Shown: positions 45,639 through 56,835, counted from the first letter of the stretch. The stretch: DNA of 64,000 nucleotides from Mesocentrotus franciscanus (GCA_037976565.1 CP137675.1:25188831-25252830); one strand, 5' to 3'. Numbers and translations are program-made. The notes: generated by a model not told the origin, from the letters alone.

Positions 45639-48124
45639 GGTGAGAGTAATAATCAATATATGGGAATGAAGAAAATAAATAAAAGAACATATAATTTTAA
45701 ACGCAGATACATGTGTATACATAAAGAAATGACTACATAAATAAATGTACAAGGGAGAAATAAAGGAAGAAGAACCCCACATTAACCGAAAAACACCCCG
45801 GAGGGGATGGGGCTGATAGCAATATCGTAATTAAGGAAAATCTAAATTTCATATTGTGGAAGATAATTGTTTTGCCCTTTAACATGTTTAAGGGGGTTAG
45901 GTCTTTAAATAATCACATCTCCATCTGATATGGGTTCATATTTTCTTGAAAATTGTATTGCCCTTAAAACGAAATAGGGCTCCAAAGGATCACAAAAAAC
46001 AAGTTGATAGTATCAATATATATTCATGAGGAATAGTAATCCACTTCCTAATGAGATTGGATCCTCTTTAATCTATATCATTTGGACAGACTTTATCCGT
46101 AAGCAACTAAATAATTATGTCAGAGTAGTTTTGATATGTCATCAGTCGAAATAGGTTACCAACTACATATCAAACTATAAAGGTTGCCATTACAGTTTGT
46201 TAAATTCTGTTTTTGCGGAAATCCTTTGATATTGTATTTAACAGTCAAACTCTCTAAACCATCAGCGGTCATCTCTTAAATCTTCTCTAGCTTATCTAGT
46301 CATATTCGAAATCCTTCAATTATTTGTAAGTCTCACTATATTTATTCATTCTGGATGAATATCATTTAAAAAAGAGGAGACATAATTATGACCAAAATAA
46401 TGAAAAGGAGAAGTATTAATTTTCCTTGATTTTCTGTCTTTATTGCCAGAGATTTTTTAACCCACACTGAATATGTTACTGCTCCCTTTCCGGTTGCGGA
46501 TCCAGTTGCCTTTCAGAGAATTTTTGGATTTGTACCCCCTCCCCAATCCCAGATCTGCGACCTCTCACAAATGGTTTCTGTGTACATTAAATATGGTAAA
46601 GTGTATCGTGGTCGCTCATATAAGTTTACCACCAGGGAGGGGCTGATTTTGTGGGGTTGATGATCCCGTCATGTGAAATGAGCCCTTACGCCTGTTACAC
46701 ACGAGGCCTCATTTCGGATGCTTCAGTTCCTACTCTGATCAAGCATGTGAAGACATTTAGTACGTGCGCCAGCAATCCACAGTAATTATTGTACTAGTCA
46801 TTTTGCATTCACTTCTATAGCGACAACACTCTAATGTGGCTCATCAAAGACCACACCAGCCCCTGACGCAGTCTAGCGTCAGCAAATAACGCCTCTTGTG
46901 CTGCGAACGCTTACCATTCCGCTAGGAATTTTATTCAAGTCGACCGACACGCCGGCGATGGTGAAAGCCCGTTTGGTGACGTGGTCGAACTTCCAAGGCC
47001 TGTCGATGACGGCCCGGGCGAAGAACCTCGAGTAGCCCAGGGTTCCCTCGAACGAACACGGCAAGACGCGGGATGGGAGCTGGAACTCGAAGGGAAATCG
47101 ATGATCGCCGGTCTCCAGGGGTATCTGGTGGTCGTTATTCTCTTCACATGGTTCTGAAAAATACAGATTTAATAAAAACAAACATAAGATGAATTTGTAT
47201 TACAAGTTAGAGAAAAGGATCATCTTATAATATGAAAGCAAGAATAACAACGTGGCGAGTACAGAGTTTTGTACAGTGCATGTTCCTCTCGTTATGCAAT
47301 ATACCTTACTGTGTCAAACACAAAACCAAAGTCAACATCGGATTTCATGTTTACTTATTGGGTATATTCTCTTCTAGACCGGTGTATTTAGGTAGGAGAG
47401 GATAACCGTGCTGTTCCATTTTAAACTTCCAATCATATTTATCTCTGTAAAGAAGAAATGTGTGTGAAGAAGAAAAATAAAGTGCTTTGTTGTGTCTTTG
47501 AGCTCCTTCTCGAGAATGTTAAAGCCCAAATAAACCTGAAATTCTTTTTCCCCCGGAGATTTAAGTATTGTGCCCTCATTCCCTTTCACCAAAGCCTAAT
47601 TTCTCCCTATTCTTTGACATCATCGATTCACATTTATAATATGGTTCTCACAGAAATTTGAAAACCAAATTCCATGACACATTTTTGCCCTTTTCCATAA
47701 CCAGATAAGTACAATTTCGGTATGGGTTTCGGCATCCAAGCAACGTACGAATACATATATAACCTCATATTTGTGATGGCCTTCGCCTACCCTCACAATT
47801 CCCTAGAATTTCCATAACTTTGGCAGTTTTGTCTGTATTTTTCATTTTTCCATGACTTTCTATGACTTTCCAGGTATTTCCATGACAGTGGGAACGTTGC
47901 ACCATCTTGCAAATATTGTTTCACAATGACGGTGGGGGAAGCCATAATATAAAAATATGAAATAACACAAAATAATAAATTTACACTACCTTGTCCAAGT
48001 ATTTGAATATTTTGGTCGAAGTAGCACTCTCCCGCCATATAAGGTATGGTGACCTTTGACTTGCCACGTGACTCGATCTCTGTCCAGCTGACCATCGCAC
48101 GCCCAACAAACTGCATGTATATAC
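41432..48124 (-). CDS. alpha-arrestin (arrestin domain-containing protein), six exons visible, 5' end missing
   Basis: Arrestin-fold adaptor of the ARRDC family, which links membrane cargo to ubiquitin ligases at plasma membrane and endosomes. Exons 48124-47990, 47153-46915, 45574-45392, 43380-43180, 42305-42140, 41625-41432 join in frame to about 372 residues, ending TGA. Arrestin-N parts: G-R-A-M-V-S-W-T-E, F-P-F-E-F-Q-L-P-S-R-V-L-P-C-S-F-E-G, I-D-R-P-W-K-F-D and V-D-L-N. Arrestin-C parts: C-C-L-C-C-A-T-G-P-I-S-V, Y-V-P-G-E-V-V-Y-I-S-A and P-L-V-I-P-P-V-P. The tail has S-Y-E-Q-C, the usual family end of the C domain, but no PPxY motif (M-P-P-R-H-Q-Y is the nearest), so binding to NEDD4-type ligases through PPxY is not predicted. 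The first exon (Met, first strands, a P-G-E/D-x-V-x-G block) is not found in the next 16 kb; it may lie in or beyond the window. Confidence 0.9.
42140..42305 (-). CDS. alpha-arrestin exon 6
   Basis: 166 nt, phase 0 to 1. Encodes T-P-F-D-V-D-L-M-L-E-I-T-V-G-T-E-P-L, the last strands of arrestin-C. Donor C|GTAAGT. Confidence 0.9.
42758..43079. mobile_element. 322 bp MITE with TAAG target duplication, arrestin intron 5
   Basis: TIRs GGGTGGTATTC at both ends (42758-42768, and inverse 43069-43079), flanked by TAAG on both sides (42754-42757, 43080-43083). The inner arms repeat AGTTCACACTTYTATGGA and a near-palindromic AGTTAAGCCTGGCTTAACT. If the duplication is TAA, this fits PIF/Harbinger-like elements. 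No coding potential. Confidence 0.85.
43180..43380 (-). CDS. alpha-arrestin exon 5
   Basis: 201 nt, phase 0. Encodes W-V-Q-K-P-L-V-I-P-P-V-P and I-D-I-K-Y-Y-I-K. Donor AAG|GTAAGA. Confidence 0.92.
43381..45391. other. arrestin intron 4, no second gene seen
   Basis: Contains a GAA-rich stretch (43430-43510) and a GC-richer part (43590-43900) with open frames but no family motif. A (TA)n run follows in 45074-45101. Confidence 0.5.
45074..45101 (+). repeat. (TA)n microsatellite
   Basis: About 14 uninterrupted TA units, followed by TGTGTATATG and GTGTGTG-rich sequence. Confidence 0.93.
45392..45574 (-). CDS. alpha-arrestin exon 4
   Basis: 183 nt, phase 0. Encodes the start of arrestin-C: C-C-L-C-C-A-T-G-P-I-S-V-S-A and Y-V-P-G-E-V-V. 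Donor GTGATT. Confidence 0.93.
45608..45640 (+). repeat. (GA)n microsatellite next to arrestin exon 4 acceptor
   Basis: (CT)n on the gene's sense strand, about 35 bases from the AG before exon 4, joined to it by further pyrimidine-rich sequence. Confidence 0.93.
45641..46685. other. arrestin intron 3, nothing coding
   Basis: AT-rich intron. A small pair of GCGGATC-type arms (about 46493-46562: GGTTGCGGATCCAG and, inverted, GGTCGCAGATCTGG) suggests a tiny degraded TIR element. Confidence 0.45.
46686..46913. mobile_element. foldback MITE, family A, copy 2, abutting arrestin exon 3
   Basis: Left TTACGCCTGTTACACACGAGGC, and inverse right end TAAGCGTTCGCAGCACAAGAGGC. Inside, CTGACGCAGTC..GTCAG matches family copy 17433-17563. 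The right terminus begins one base inside the intron, at the splice donor of arrestin exon 3. Confidence 0.68.
46915..47153 (-). CDS. alpha-arrestin exon 3
   Basis: 239 nt, phase 1 to 0. Encodes H-R-F-P-F-E-F-Q-L-P-S, C-S-F-E-G-T-L-G-Y, I-D-R-P-W-K-F and V-D-L-N. The donor ATG|GTAAGC lies at the edge of a MITE. Confidence 0.93.
47990..48124 (-). CDS. alpha-arrestin exon 2 (first visible)
   Basis: 135 nt, phase 1 to 1. Begins after a CT microsatellite and ATGCTCAG. Encodes I-Y-M-Q-F-V-G-R-A-M-V-S-W-T-E to I-Q-I-L-G-Q. An in-frame Met exists, but the domain is incomplete without an upstream exon. Confidence 0.88.
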
Positions 48125-48132
48125 CTGAGCAT

Positions 48133-48155
48133 AGAGGAAGAGAGAGAGAGAGAGG

Positions 48156-48196
<41 letters not shown>

Positions 48197-48198
48197 TT
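48133..48198 (+). repeat. (GA)n microsatellite forming the exon 2 polypyrimidine tract of arrestin
   Basis: On the sense strand a ~60 base (CT)n run ends 9 bases before the exon 2 start at 48124. Confidence 0.93.
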
Positions 48199-49658
48199 AA
48201 ATATGGTACGCCTTTTCTTTGGGAAAATACATTAAATTAATAACGATTAATCTGCATACACATCATGTAATCCTGAAGCATGATGCCATTTTCACTTTTT
48301 TGTGTGGATCTAAATCAATGTGTTAACCATTCAATGACTCGGTCATTGTCCCATCATCGTAACTGATACGATTCAAGAGCAAGAAGTGACAATTTTAGAG
48401 CACCGTTTTATATGCTTCAACTGTACTCCAGGACCGACCGAACCCAAATGATGCATGCATGCATGCGACTATCACTCGGGTGGTATCGGAGTATGTGGAG
48501 CGTGTATTTTCCAGGGTCTCGTTACTAGGTAGTGTTATTCACACGACTGTATCTAATGAAACAGACTCAATCACAAGCAGTTCACACTGCCAATGAAACC
48601 CGTTAACACTGTCGATTGATAAAAATGCTTTTTCTTCGACAAGGATATGTTAGCGCACAAGTCGCGCAAGAGCCGTGTGCTAAATCATTATAGGCCTGAT
48701 CAAAACGAGGGCGGTGTGAGAAATTTAAATTTAATTTAGTTCGATTACCATGATTATAGACATGTTGAAATGTTTCTCGCTTTCGCTTTATACAAGGTCA
48801 TGTGATCTTGTTTGATGAATTTGACTGTACCCAAAGTGAAAGGGGTTTTACATTTTCTTTATACAATCCATACACCGTGCCATCGCAATGCCAGATCTTT
48901 GGACAAGCGTATATCTCAACAGTATTGATTATGCCCCAGACCTTTTTTTTTTTGGGGGGGGGGGAAGATGGGGAGATCGGAAAACCCTCCCCTTTCCCCT
49001 CTTCATGCTCTTTGGATACATAGTTTTCATATTTTCCCATTAATCAATGCTCAAACAACAACAAAAACAACAACGACTGGAACATATTTTATAAGATAAT
49101 GTCAAAGATGGAGGTAAATATTTCTATTGGTAGGATATACATTTATTTATTCTACATTAAGGTGGATATTTTTCTATTGTACAAAAGGAAAATGTTGGAA
49201 ATTCTCAAAACCCGCGGATACTAATTTGACATAACAGCATAATTTGACATAAAAGCACAAATGTGTACCGGAAATTCTTAACGCATTCCAAACGTTCCGG
49301 GAACGAGGCCGGGCGCGTTGGTTCCCGCGGAGAGAAGAATTCCCGCGCGTGACCCTCTCTGTCGGACATCCCTTTCCCGCCATGAGAACACCACAGAGTA
49401 AAAGTATCAGAGTGATCTATTAAGTGCGTGCCATGCATAGCATAGATTTTAGAGGATTTGAGAGAGAGAGAGAGAGAGAGATAAAGAGAGAGTTGGGGGC
49501 TGACATTATTTGTCATTGAGAGGGCTTAAAGGAAGTGTGCATCCCTTTGGCAAAATCTTATTAGTATTATATTATATATATTATTAGTATTATAACATAG
49601 GCAGGTAGGCAAGGATCGGGAGGAGCAAATGAGCCACATCCTTCCGTTTGAGAAACTA
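48199..49658. other. 5' side of the arrestin gene or intron 1, no exon found
   Basis: Searched for a first arrestin exon without success. Holds a GC-rich patch at 49280-49380 and a short (GA)n at 49459-49492. Confidence 0.45.
49459..49492 (+). repeat. (GA)n microsatellite
   Basis: Short GA run of about 17 units with one interruption. Confidence 0.9.
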
Positions 49659-49659
49659 A

Positions 49660-49905
49660 TAATAATAATGATAATAATCCGCTTTTTTATATAGCGCCCA
49701 ATACATCGATCCAACGATGTGCCTAAGCGCTTTCCAGATATATTATTACCCCGATCATCGGATTCAGGCTTACCCGCACACAATGTATGCACATTTTCCA
49801 CTCCCTGGGGAGTATTCCAGCCAGTCGCCATTTTACAAGCGCACACTTGCTTATCCAACCGCATGAACTTTTGCATCCTACCGGGTACCCATTTAACACC
49901 TGGTT
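49660..49905 (-). mobile_element. SINE copy, tRNA-like head missing
   Basis: Minus-strand end GGGCGCTATATAAAAAAGCGG followed by ATTATT repeats, and the inverse of ACCGGGTACCCATTTAACACCTGG near 49880-49905, both shared with 1429-1707. The middle differs from the other copies, so this may be a related subfamily. Confidence 0.62.
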
Positions 49906-50079
49906 GTTAGCCTAGGGAACATTTCAAACTCCTCTTTCCTGATGGGAAACTTAAAAAATCACCCTCTTGGCAAACAAAAAATATCACGCAGAACCCCCCC
50001 CCCCTCCCAACAACACATGATTCTCATCGCATCATCAATAGGGAAAAGAAAAAAATACAGGTTTTGTCGTAGTTGAGGA

Positions 50080-50214
50080 CTGTTGCGATTATTATCAATA
50101 AGAAAATGCTAACTTTCTATGACCAATTTGTTCTCAGCCAATCAAATGCCACGATTTCAGTGGTTAGTTATTGTAACTTGTTATTGATAGCAATATTTTA
50201 TGAAACAGGGCCCT
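50080..50214. mobile_element. possible MITE remnant
   Basis: Ends TTTATGAAACAGGGCCC, resembling the AGGGCCC-type termini at 29759-29877, with short internal inverse segments. The left end is not clear. Confidence 0.33.
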
Positions 50215-51150
50215 AGTTTTGCCCGCATAGAATGGTTGGAAAAAAATTGCATTGAGGACCCTCCGTGTGTTATATACGAAGAAGATATAAGGCCTATTTT
50301 TAACGATCTATGGTAGATGTAAAGTTACTTTAATTTCGATAATATATCTGAAGCTGTCTGGAACAGCAGGGACATTTTTTCTTTTCGAAATGAACTCACA
50401 ACGATTGATCCTTTTTAATTGAAAATGTCAACTGATAGATATTTGCGAAATGTATGGTAACATTTTTTATTTTTATTCGATCTGTGTTAGATGTTTAGAG
50501 TTTTCGCATTTTAACAATTGCAATTATTATCTGGAGTTGTTTTGAAAAAGGCTAGACGTTATTTTTTAATGAAATTTTCATCTTTATAATTTTGTTTTAT
50601 TGTCATAAAATTTTTTAGACAATCAACTGCTTATTGGAAATTTTTTTTACCAAAATTAACATTTATTAAAGGTAACTTATTGTACATACATGAATTATAA
50701 CAGGTTTTTGAAACATAATTACTTCGTTTTGTATCTTTTGAAAGTACAGACGCACTGCATTACATTGAAGAGCATCATTCAAGATGGCGATGAGATTCAC
50801 ACTGACATAATGTATTCCTATTGGCAATCACATTGGCATTGTATATCTATTCATAGAAATATGGCTATGCATTAAACCTTCAAACTGTCACCCCACTGTC
50901 TGTGCAGGTGTATTTGGGCTTTGTCACTTTCCCTTCCCCCGGGCTATGGCTGTCACAAATCATCCATTAGCGTTTCCTTCTCATGATGGCGCCCACTTTA
51001 GGGGTACATCACCACACGATTATCGCGAGCTCGGACGCAGCGATCTGTCTCCCAGGTGGGACTAGTTTGTACTGAATCTGGAATATGTAAACTATTGCCT
51101 TTAAGAAAGGCGTAGCTACGGGGGGAGAGGCGTGCTCCCAAATCCAATGG
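50215..51150. other. intergenic, no gene seen
   Basis: A GC-richer patch near 50930-51060 contains GCGCGAGCTC-like and CCCGGG sequence and could be promoter-like, but no exon can be supported. Confidence 0.4.
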
Positions 51151-51156
51151 TTTTAA

Positions 51157-51256
51157 GAGAGAGAGAGAGAGAGAGAGGGGAGAGAGAGAGAGAGAGAAGG
51201 AGAGAGAGAGAGAGAGATGGAGGGAGAGGGGAGAGAGAGAGAGGGAGGGGGAGAGA
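51157..51256 (+). repeat. (GA)n array
   Basis: Imperfect GA/GGGA repeats of about 100 bases. Confidence 0.93.
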
Positions 51257-52145
51257 AAAATATTGAAAGCAGAAAAAGGGACATGAACAAAAGATGATAG
51301 GACTCCTTTCGATCAGTAGCACTGTTTAGACCGATTCCCTCATTACTCTACCAGTACGGCAGTACTACCTTAATATTTACCGAACCTATGCTACACCACT
51401 ATCATGGATACGCGGGAAAGGGGAAACAATGACGTTTGAGGGCTAGCTTCTTATCAGACTACGGTGAAAGGTTTTTATCAACAGTTTCTCATCTGATACA
51501 GAATGGTTCGAAGAAAGAAAAACACTTCGCTTCCTCTTCTTAACATTCTTGAAGTGTAAATGGGCTAGTTAAATGTATGGCAAGAAGTAAAGGGATTGAA
51601 ATGAGCGACGGCGTAGGAGCCAATTAAAATAAAAAGGTCTTACAATGGCTACCAATTATTGAGATCACAAATTAAACAAAAATGGCTAAAAGATATTCTG
51701 CGTACTGAAGCTTTGCTGTTCTTCTGACTTATTTACTGCATAAAACACGGTTTGCTGTCTAGCTCTATACCCAATACTATACATGCTGATGACACTATAC
51801 CATGTTATATAAGAGGGGAAAAAAGCATCACTAAAACAACTCAGGTACATGTATTACAATTAAATAATCAGACATGTTATGCAGGCTTTGTATCGTCACA
51901 GATATAGGATTAGGATTGCAATTGTATTTGAGGTATAGGGTTAGGGTTACTATGGAATTTGATTCAGGCTTGAAGCCAGGAATTCGTGTCGTGTAGATGA
52001 TTAATCGCAGAGCAAGTTCCGCAGGAGCACTATGTGTCGTAGAACTGGGGATTTTGTGGGCTTGGGGTGGTGGCTTATGTTTTTATGAATTCATTTTCTA
52101 AATATGCCTCGCTTAAATTCATTCATAATTAAGACAATTCTGGGG

Positions 52146-53692
52146 CAGGGGCGGCCGAGCGACTTCCAAAGTGGGGGGGGGGCACCAAGAAAAAAAGGGC
52201 ACTTTTTGGAAAAAGGGGCACCTACAAAGGAAAATCTCAAAGCGAAAATATACAATTTTTTAGACATTGGTATATACCCCTACATTGTGATTACATTATC
52301 AGGGATGATTTCAATATTTGTTTCACTTTATACACCATACAAGATATTGCTTAAGCATCATACTTGCAGTTTGGTGTGATGGTCTTAAAATTTATTTGCG
52401 AGCGAGCGAAGCGAGCAGGAAAAAATTTAAGAATTGTGAGGTCGCCGTGCGAAAAATTACATCTTATAAAGAAAAAACCCAATCCTGATGGGGTTATAAG
52501 CACATTCTCATAACGGAAGACTGAAAAGACCTTTGATAAGTAACATAAAGTATATCATCTATAGATGCGTGCGAGCGTAGCGAGCGAGCTGGGGAAATTG
52601 CTCTTAGTCGCTTGAAATTAGGGGCGCGTTTAATGATGAGAGGAAAAGGGGACACTTATCAGAAAGAAAAGGAGCATGTGTCAAAGTACAAAGGGTAATT
52701 ATCAGAGGTGAAAATGGGGCACTTCTTACACCCTCAAAAACAGGCACTCACCAGGGATGAAAAAGTCAGTCATGAGAATAGGAAATGGGCATTTGTCGAC
52801 GGAAAAGGGGCCCCCATCAGAGTTTGATAGGGGCATTTATAAGAGGTGAAAAGGGGCATTTATAAAAAGGGGATAGGTCCCTTATTAGAAAGGAAAAGGG
52901 GCACGTATCATTGTAAAAAGTTAAATTATCAGAGGTGAAAAGAGGCAATGACCAGATATGAAAAGGGGCACTTATGTAAATAAAAAAGGGGGCACTTATA
53001 ATAAAGGAAAATGTGCATTAGTTGAAAGAAAATGGGCACCGATCAGATTTTAAAGGGGGCATTTATCGGAGGTGAAGGGGGCACTTATCTGAAGTGAAAA
53101 GGAGTATTTTCTCGTACTTGAAAAGGGTCATTTACAAGAGAAGGGGCACTTATGAGAAGGGGAAGGGGCTCTTTTTAATGGGGCACTTATTAGAAAGGAA
53201 AAGGGGCACATGTGAAAATATAAGGTGCGCTTATCCGAGTTAAAATGGGGTAGTTATTAAAAGGAAAGGAAACTTCTTAAAAGGGGCACTTGTCAAAGTA
53301 AAAGAGGCACCTCTCAGATTTGAATAGGGCAATTATCAAAGGTGAAGGGGCACTTATCAAAAGTGAAAAAAGGCACTTATCGTACCTGAAAAGGGGCACT
53401 TACTAGAGATTAAAAAGGGCACTTATGAGAATGGAAAATGGACACTTATTGCAAGGAAAATGGGAATTAAAAGGGGCACGTGTCCAAATAAAAGTGGCAC
53501 TTATCGGAGTTGAAAAGGGGAGGGCACTTTTACAAATTAATAAGGGCACTTGTGAAAGTAAAGGGCACTATTCCTATGTAAAAGGGCACTTCTTACAAAG
53601 TTAAAGGGGCACTTTTTCTATGTAAAGGGGCACTTTTGGGTGCTTGAAAAGTGGGAGGGCACTGTGCCCCCTGCCCCCAGGAGTCGCCTCTG
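52146..53692. mobile_element. hAT-like non-autonomous element filled with a GGGGCACTT minisatellite
   Basis: Termini CAGGGGCGG (52146) and, inverted, CAGAGGCGA (53692) are bordered by identical 8-mers TTCTGGGG at 52138-52145 and 53693-53700. An 8 bp target duplication with CAG..GGCG ends is the hAT signature. Within, from about 52630, degenerate units of roughly 25-35 bases (AAAAGGGGCACTTATCAGA followed by a variable spacer) repeat some 30 or more times. A segment at 52395-52600 has GCGAGCGAAGCGAGC words. No transposase frame. Confidence 0.85.
52630..53680 (+). repeat. degenerate GGGGCACTTAT minisatellite
   Basis: Unit core AAAAGGGGCACTTATC with spacers such as AGAGGTG, AGAAAGG or AAAGTA. 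Both unit length and sequence vary, so it is old or actively diverging. It fills the element at 52146-53692. Confidence 0.88.
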
Positions 53693-53859
53693 TTCTGGGG
53701 GGGGGGTTGAGCAACCAAGCCCCCCCCCTGCAACTACTGCAACAAAAAAAAAAAAAGAAAAAGAAACATCGCGAAATGGAAGGCGGGGGTATGGGGGGTC
53801 AAATTTTCGAATGGTTTCTAAATTGGATTGAGATACTGCATCTGGCGAGCAAACATAAT

Positions 53860-55140
53860 CACAGTCTGTAGACGTCGGAAAGTAATCTCGGCTACGCAAA
53901 CAGCTCGATGAGGAGAGAGCTGTGCAGTGCTGAAAACTGCCTTGCATGGCAACTAGCAACTGATATCCTAAGAACTGATATCAGTGTTTTCATCACGTTG
54001 TATACACGGCTTTTCTGTTCTTGAGTTAAATACATAGTTGAGTTCTGATCATGCAAATTGCACTGAGAAAGAAACCGGTCAAAGACAATGTTTGGAAGTT
54101 AATCGAAAGATTGATCATGTAGTACATAAGAGTAATGTGCGAACATTAGCATGACGTAATCCAAACAGGATAACTTTGGGGGTGTACAGCAGGATATTGA
54201 AATTGCCACTGAGTTGATTTTTTCAAAAGTGTATGCGATCGTGCTAATAAATAATATACATGTACAGTGAAAATCACTGCTAATAGTTAGGCCAAATTAC
54301 TATTTCATTTATCAGGGGAAAGAGTTATATACTTATATTATATACGTTATATAGGCATACATGCACCATAATATTGCTGCTTGACATATCGGCTTGAAGT
54401 ACTGTCACATTAATATCACACTGAATGTTTTTTCAACCTTTTAAATCAGTGTGTGCGTAAATGGGTATACTCTTTCCGCTTATTTACGCCTTTGAACAGA
54501 CTTTAAAAAGCAACACAATCGTCTGTATCCATGCAACGGCGTAATGAGCAAAACAATATGGGGGCCGAAAAAAAAATCCGCATCACCACCAGTCCTGACT
54601 ATAAATTTGGGAATTTGTCATTTGTCAATAAACGCATACAAAAGTATAATTTACAAAAGAGTGAGCAAAAACCTCGGAAAATCATGTCATTTCAGCAACA
54701 TTTGTAAAGCACTGGTATCGAATTAGAAATAAACCACGTTTGAATTTTATTTGGGGAGGGGAGGCAACTGCCCCAAGCCCCCCTCACCCCCATCAGTACG
54801 CCAGTGTGTATCCATGTGTACTGTGTCATAATTCGCTGACACCAAATTTGGTCGAGTTCTGGGTGATTGGCAACACCTGCTAAGTGTAAATACCCGAATG
54901 GTGTTCAATTGCCCGTGAGATCCCACTACCATGGGTCTTTAACATCATCATCCGAACAGGGTGAACATTCGGAATATTGGTCGTTATGAAAGTACACGAC
55001 AGAGTCAGCCATCAACAGACCAACTCATCCCTGTATGGTGACCCCTTCTGTATCTATGGGTCATGAAGGAGTTTGATATACGGTCAATTTTTTTGTGACA
55101 GGTTCGAAACAAAGAACTACAACTTATAACTTATAATCAC
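53860..55140. other. intergenic, no gene seen
   Basis: Mixed AT-rich DNA. G/C-run segments near 54745-54800 look like degraded element ends. No exon. Confidence 0.5.
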
Positions 55141-55179
55141 AAATGCTTCCATTTGGCAGACAACACACATGCCACAGGC

Positions 55180-55350
55180 ACAGCGTCGTTCGGGACACAC
55201 GCTTACTCTTTATGTAAATGCAACTCACTAAGGTGCTACCATAGCGGTGCTACACAAGACATAAACCACGTGATGCTTCGCGGTATGACGTCACAAAGCG
55301 GTGACATCTCTCTCGTGATGTCACGCAGCGACCTCGCATCGTACACATAA
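55180..55350. promoter_or_regulatory. CpG-richer patch with CRE and E-box, possible regulatory region
   Basis: Contains CACGTG (55267-55272) and a full CRE TGACGTCA (55286-55293), with TGATGTCAC close by, in a stretch GC-richer than its surroundings. No transcript start can be assigned; it could serve the arrestin gene on the minus strand or an unseen gene. Confidence 0.3.
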
Positions 55351-56235
55351 ATTGATATCGGCGGGATTCTGATGAAGTTATCTCGATAAAAAAAACAGCA
55401 AAGGCACGACTTGCCTTGTCTGCCTGATGCAGCTCAAAATAACTCTTCTCCTTATTATCATATTTCCATTTTAATGTCTTCTTGAATTCAAGTATGGTAC
55501 GTGTCTGCTCCGCTGTCTACCGTATTTCTCTTTGTTTTGCACCAAGGGAGAGTATAAATAGAAGTTTTTATTTTTATCACATTCCCTGGGCGCCTTCGTT
55601 CTCTATAGAAGAAGTAACACAGTCGTTACGGGGAAAGTTTTCATTTTGTTGTTTTATTTCTAGTTACGGTCACCTACATTAGTTTTCTTTGAGAAAAATG
55701 ATACTCGGAATACAACTGAGTGTATTTTGCGTTTTGCTTTTGGATAATATTTTTCCATAGCCCATTTCTAACGAAATGTTTAGACGTTCAATATCTGCAT
55801 ATTGTATAATTGCCAACAATAGCCACTTCAGCTATAAACAGATAATTCTTGACTGTTGATCTAACAAGCAGCCCTATATAGGAGATTCTCAAGAGTGCCA
55901 AACAGCTATAGGTTCACTTCTCCTTTCTTCTTTAAACTATGAACATTTATCCACTAACATCGGGGAAAGGTAAATATACATGGTAATTAAAGTAAATCAC
56001 TAGAATTGCCTACAAAACGAAGAACGAATTTGTAGGTCTGATCATTCCCAATACACCATTATAGAACTTTAAGAAAGAAGAGTTTTTGTCCGTGTAGAGG
56101 TGTGGGGTTGTCAAACCGTATTACCCTTTAAATCGCTCTATCACCGGCATGCCTCATTAGCATAGATGAAGACAGGTGCACGGAGTACGCCGACGCTAAT
56201 AAAACATGCAGGGACTGTCGCAGAATACTCCCAGG

Positions 56236-56490
56236 AGATAGGAGAGAGAGTGAGAGAGAGAGATAGAGAGAGGGAGAGAGAAAGAGAGGGAGAGAGAGAG
56301 AGAGAGAGAGAGAAGGGGATAGCTAGAATAGTAAGGGCCTTTATTCGAGAGTTCAGTGCAATAACAATAAATTACAAAAAAAAACAAAAAACAAACACTA
56401 ACACGCTTGAGGAGAAAAAAAATAACGGGAGAAAAAACAGAGAGAGAGAGAGAGAAAGAGACAGACAGAAAGACAGAGACAGAGACAGAG
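56236..56490 (+). repeat. (GA)n arrays, two blocks
   Basis: GA/GAGGGA repeats at 56236-56315 and GA/GACA repeats at 56440-56490, separated by unique sequence. Overlapping Arg-Glu frames are artefacts. Confidence 0.9.
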
Positions 56491-56805
56491 AATGAGAAGG
56501 TGTGATATACAGTTAAAAACTAAATTATTCATACCCTCACCAAGTTTTTTTTTAATTATGCACAAAAATTGTCCCGATTTACTTATCTTGAATGTGTGAC
56601 ATATAAGAGCTTACATCTCAACGTATTCAACAAAGGCCCTTTCATTCTGGAGTTACATATACAAGGGGTATGAATAATTTAGTTGTAAAGTTTTTTATGG
56701 AAAATTATAGATAGTGTTTAAAAGAGTGAGACAGGGAGGAAAAAGAGACATGCAAAGGGTCAGAGCAGAGAGCCAGAAAGATGGATAGACTGGGAAGGGG
56801 AATAA

Positions 56806-56835
56806 AGAGAGAGAGAGAGAGAGATAGAGAGAAGG
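56806..56835 (+). repeat. (GA)n microsatellite
   Basis: Short GA run. Confidence 0.9.

Noticed and set aside
49205..49516. GC-richer open frame as the missing arrestin first exon
   Set aside because: No arrestin-N first strands, no P-G-E/D-x-V-x-G block, and no donor in phase 1.
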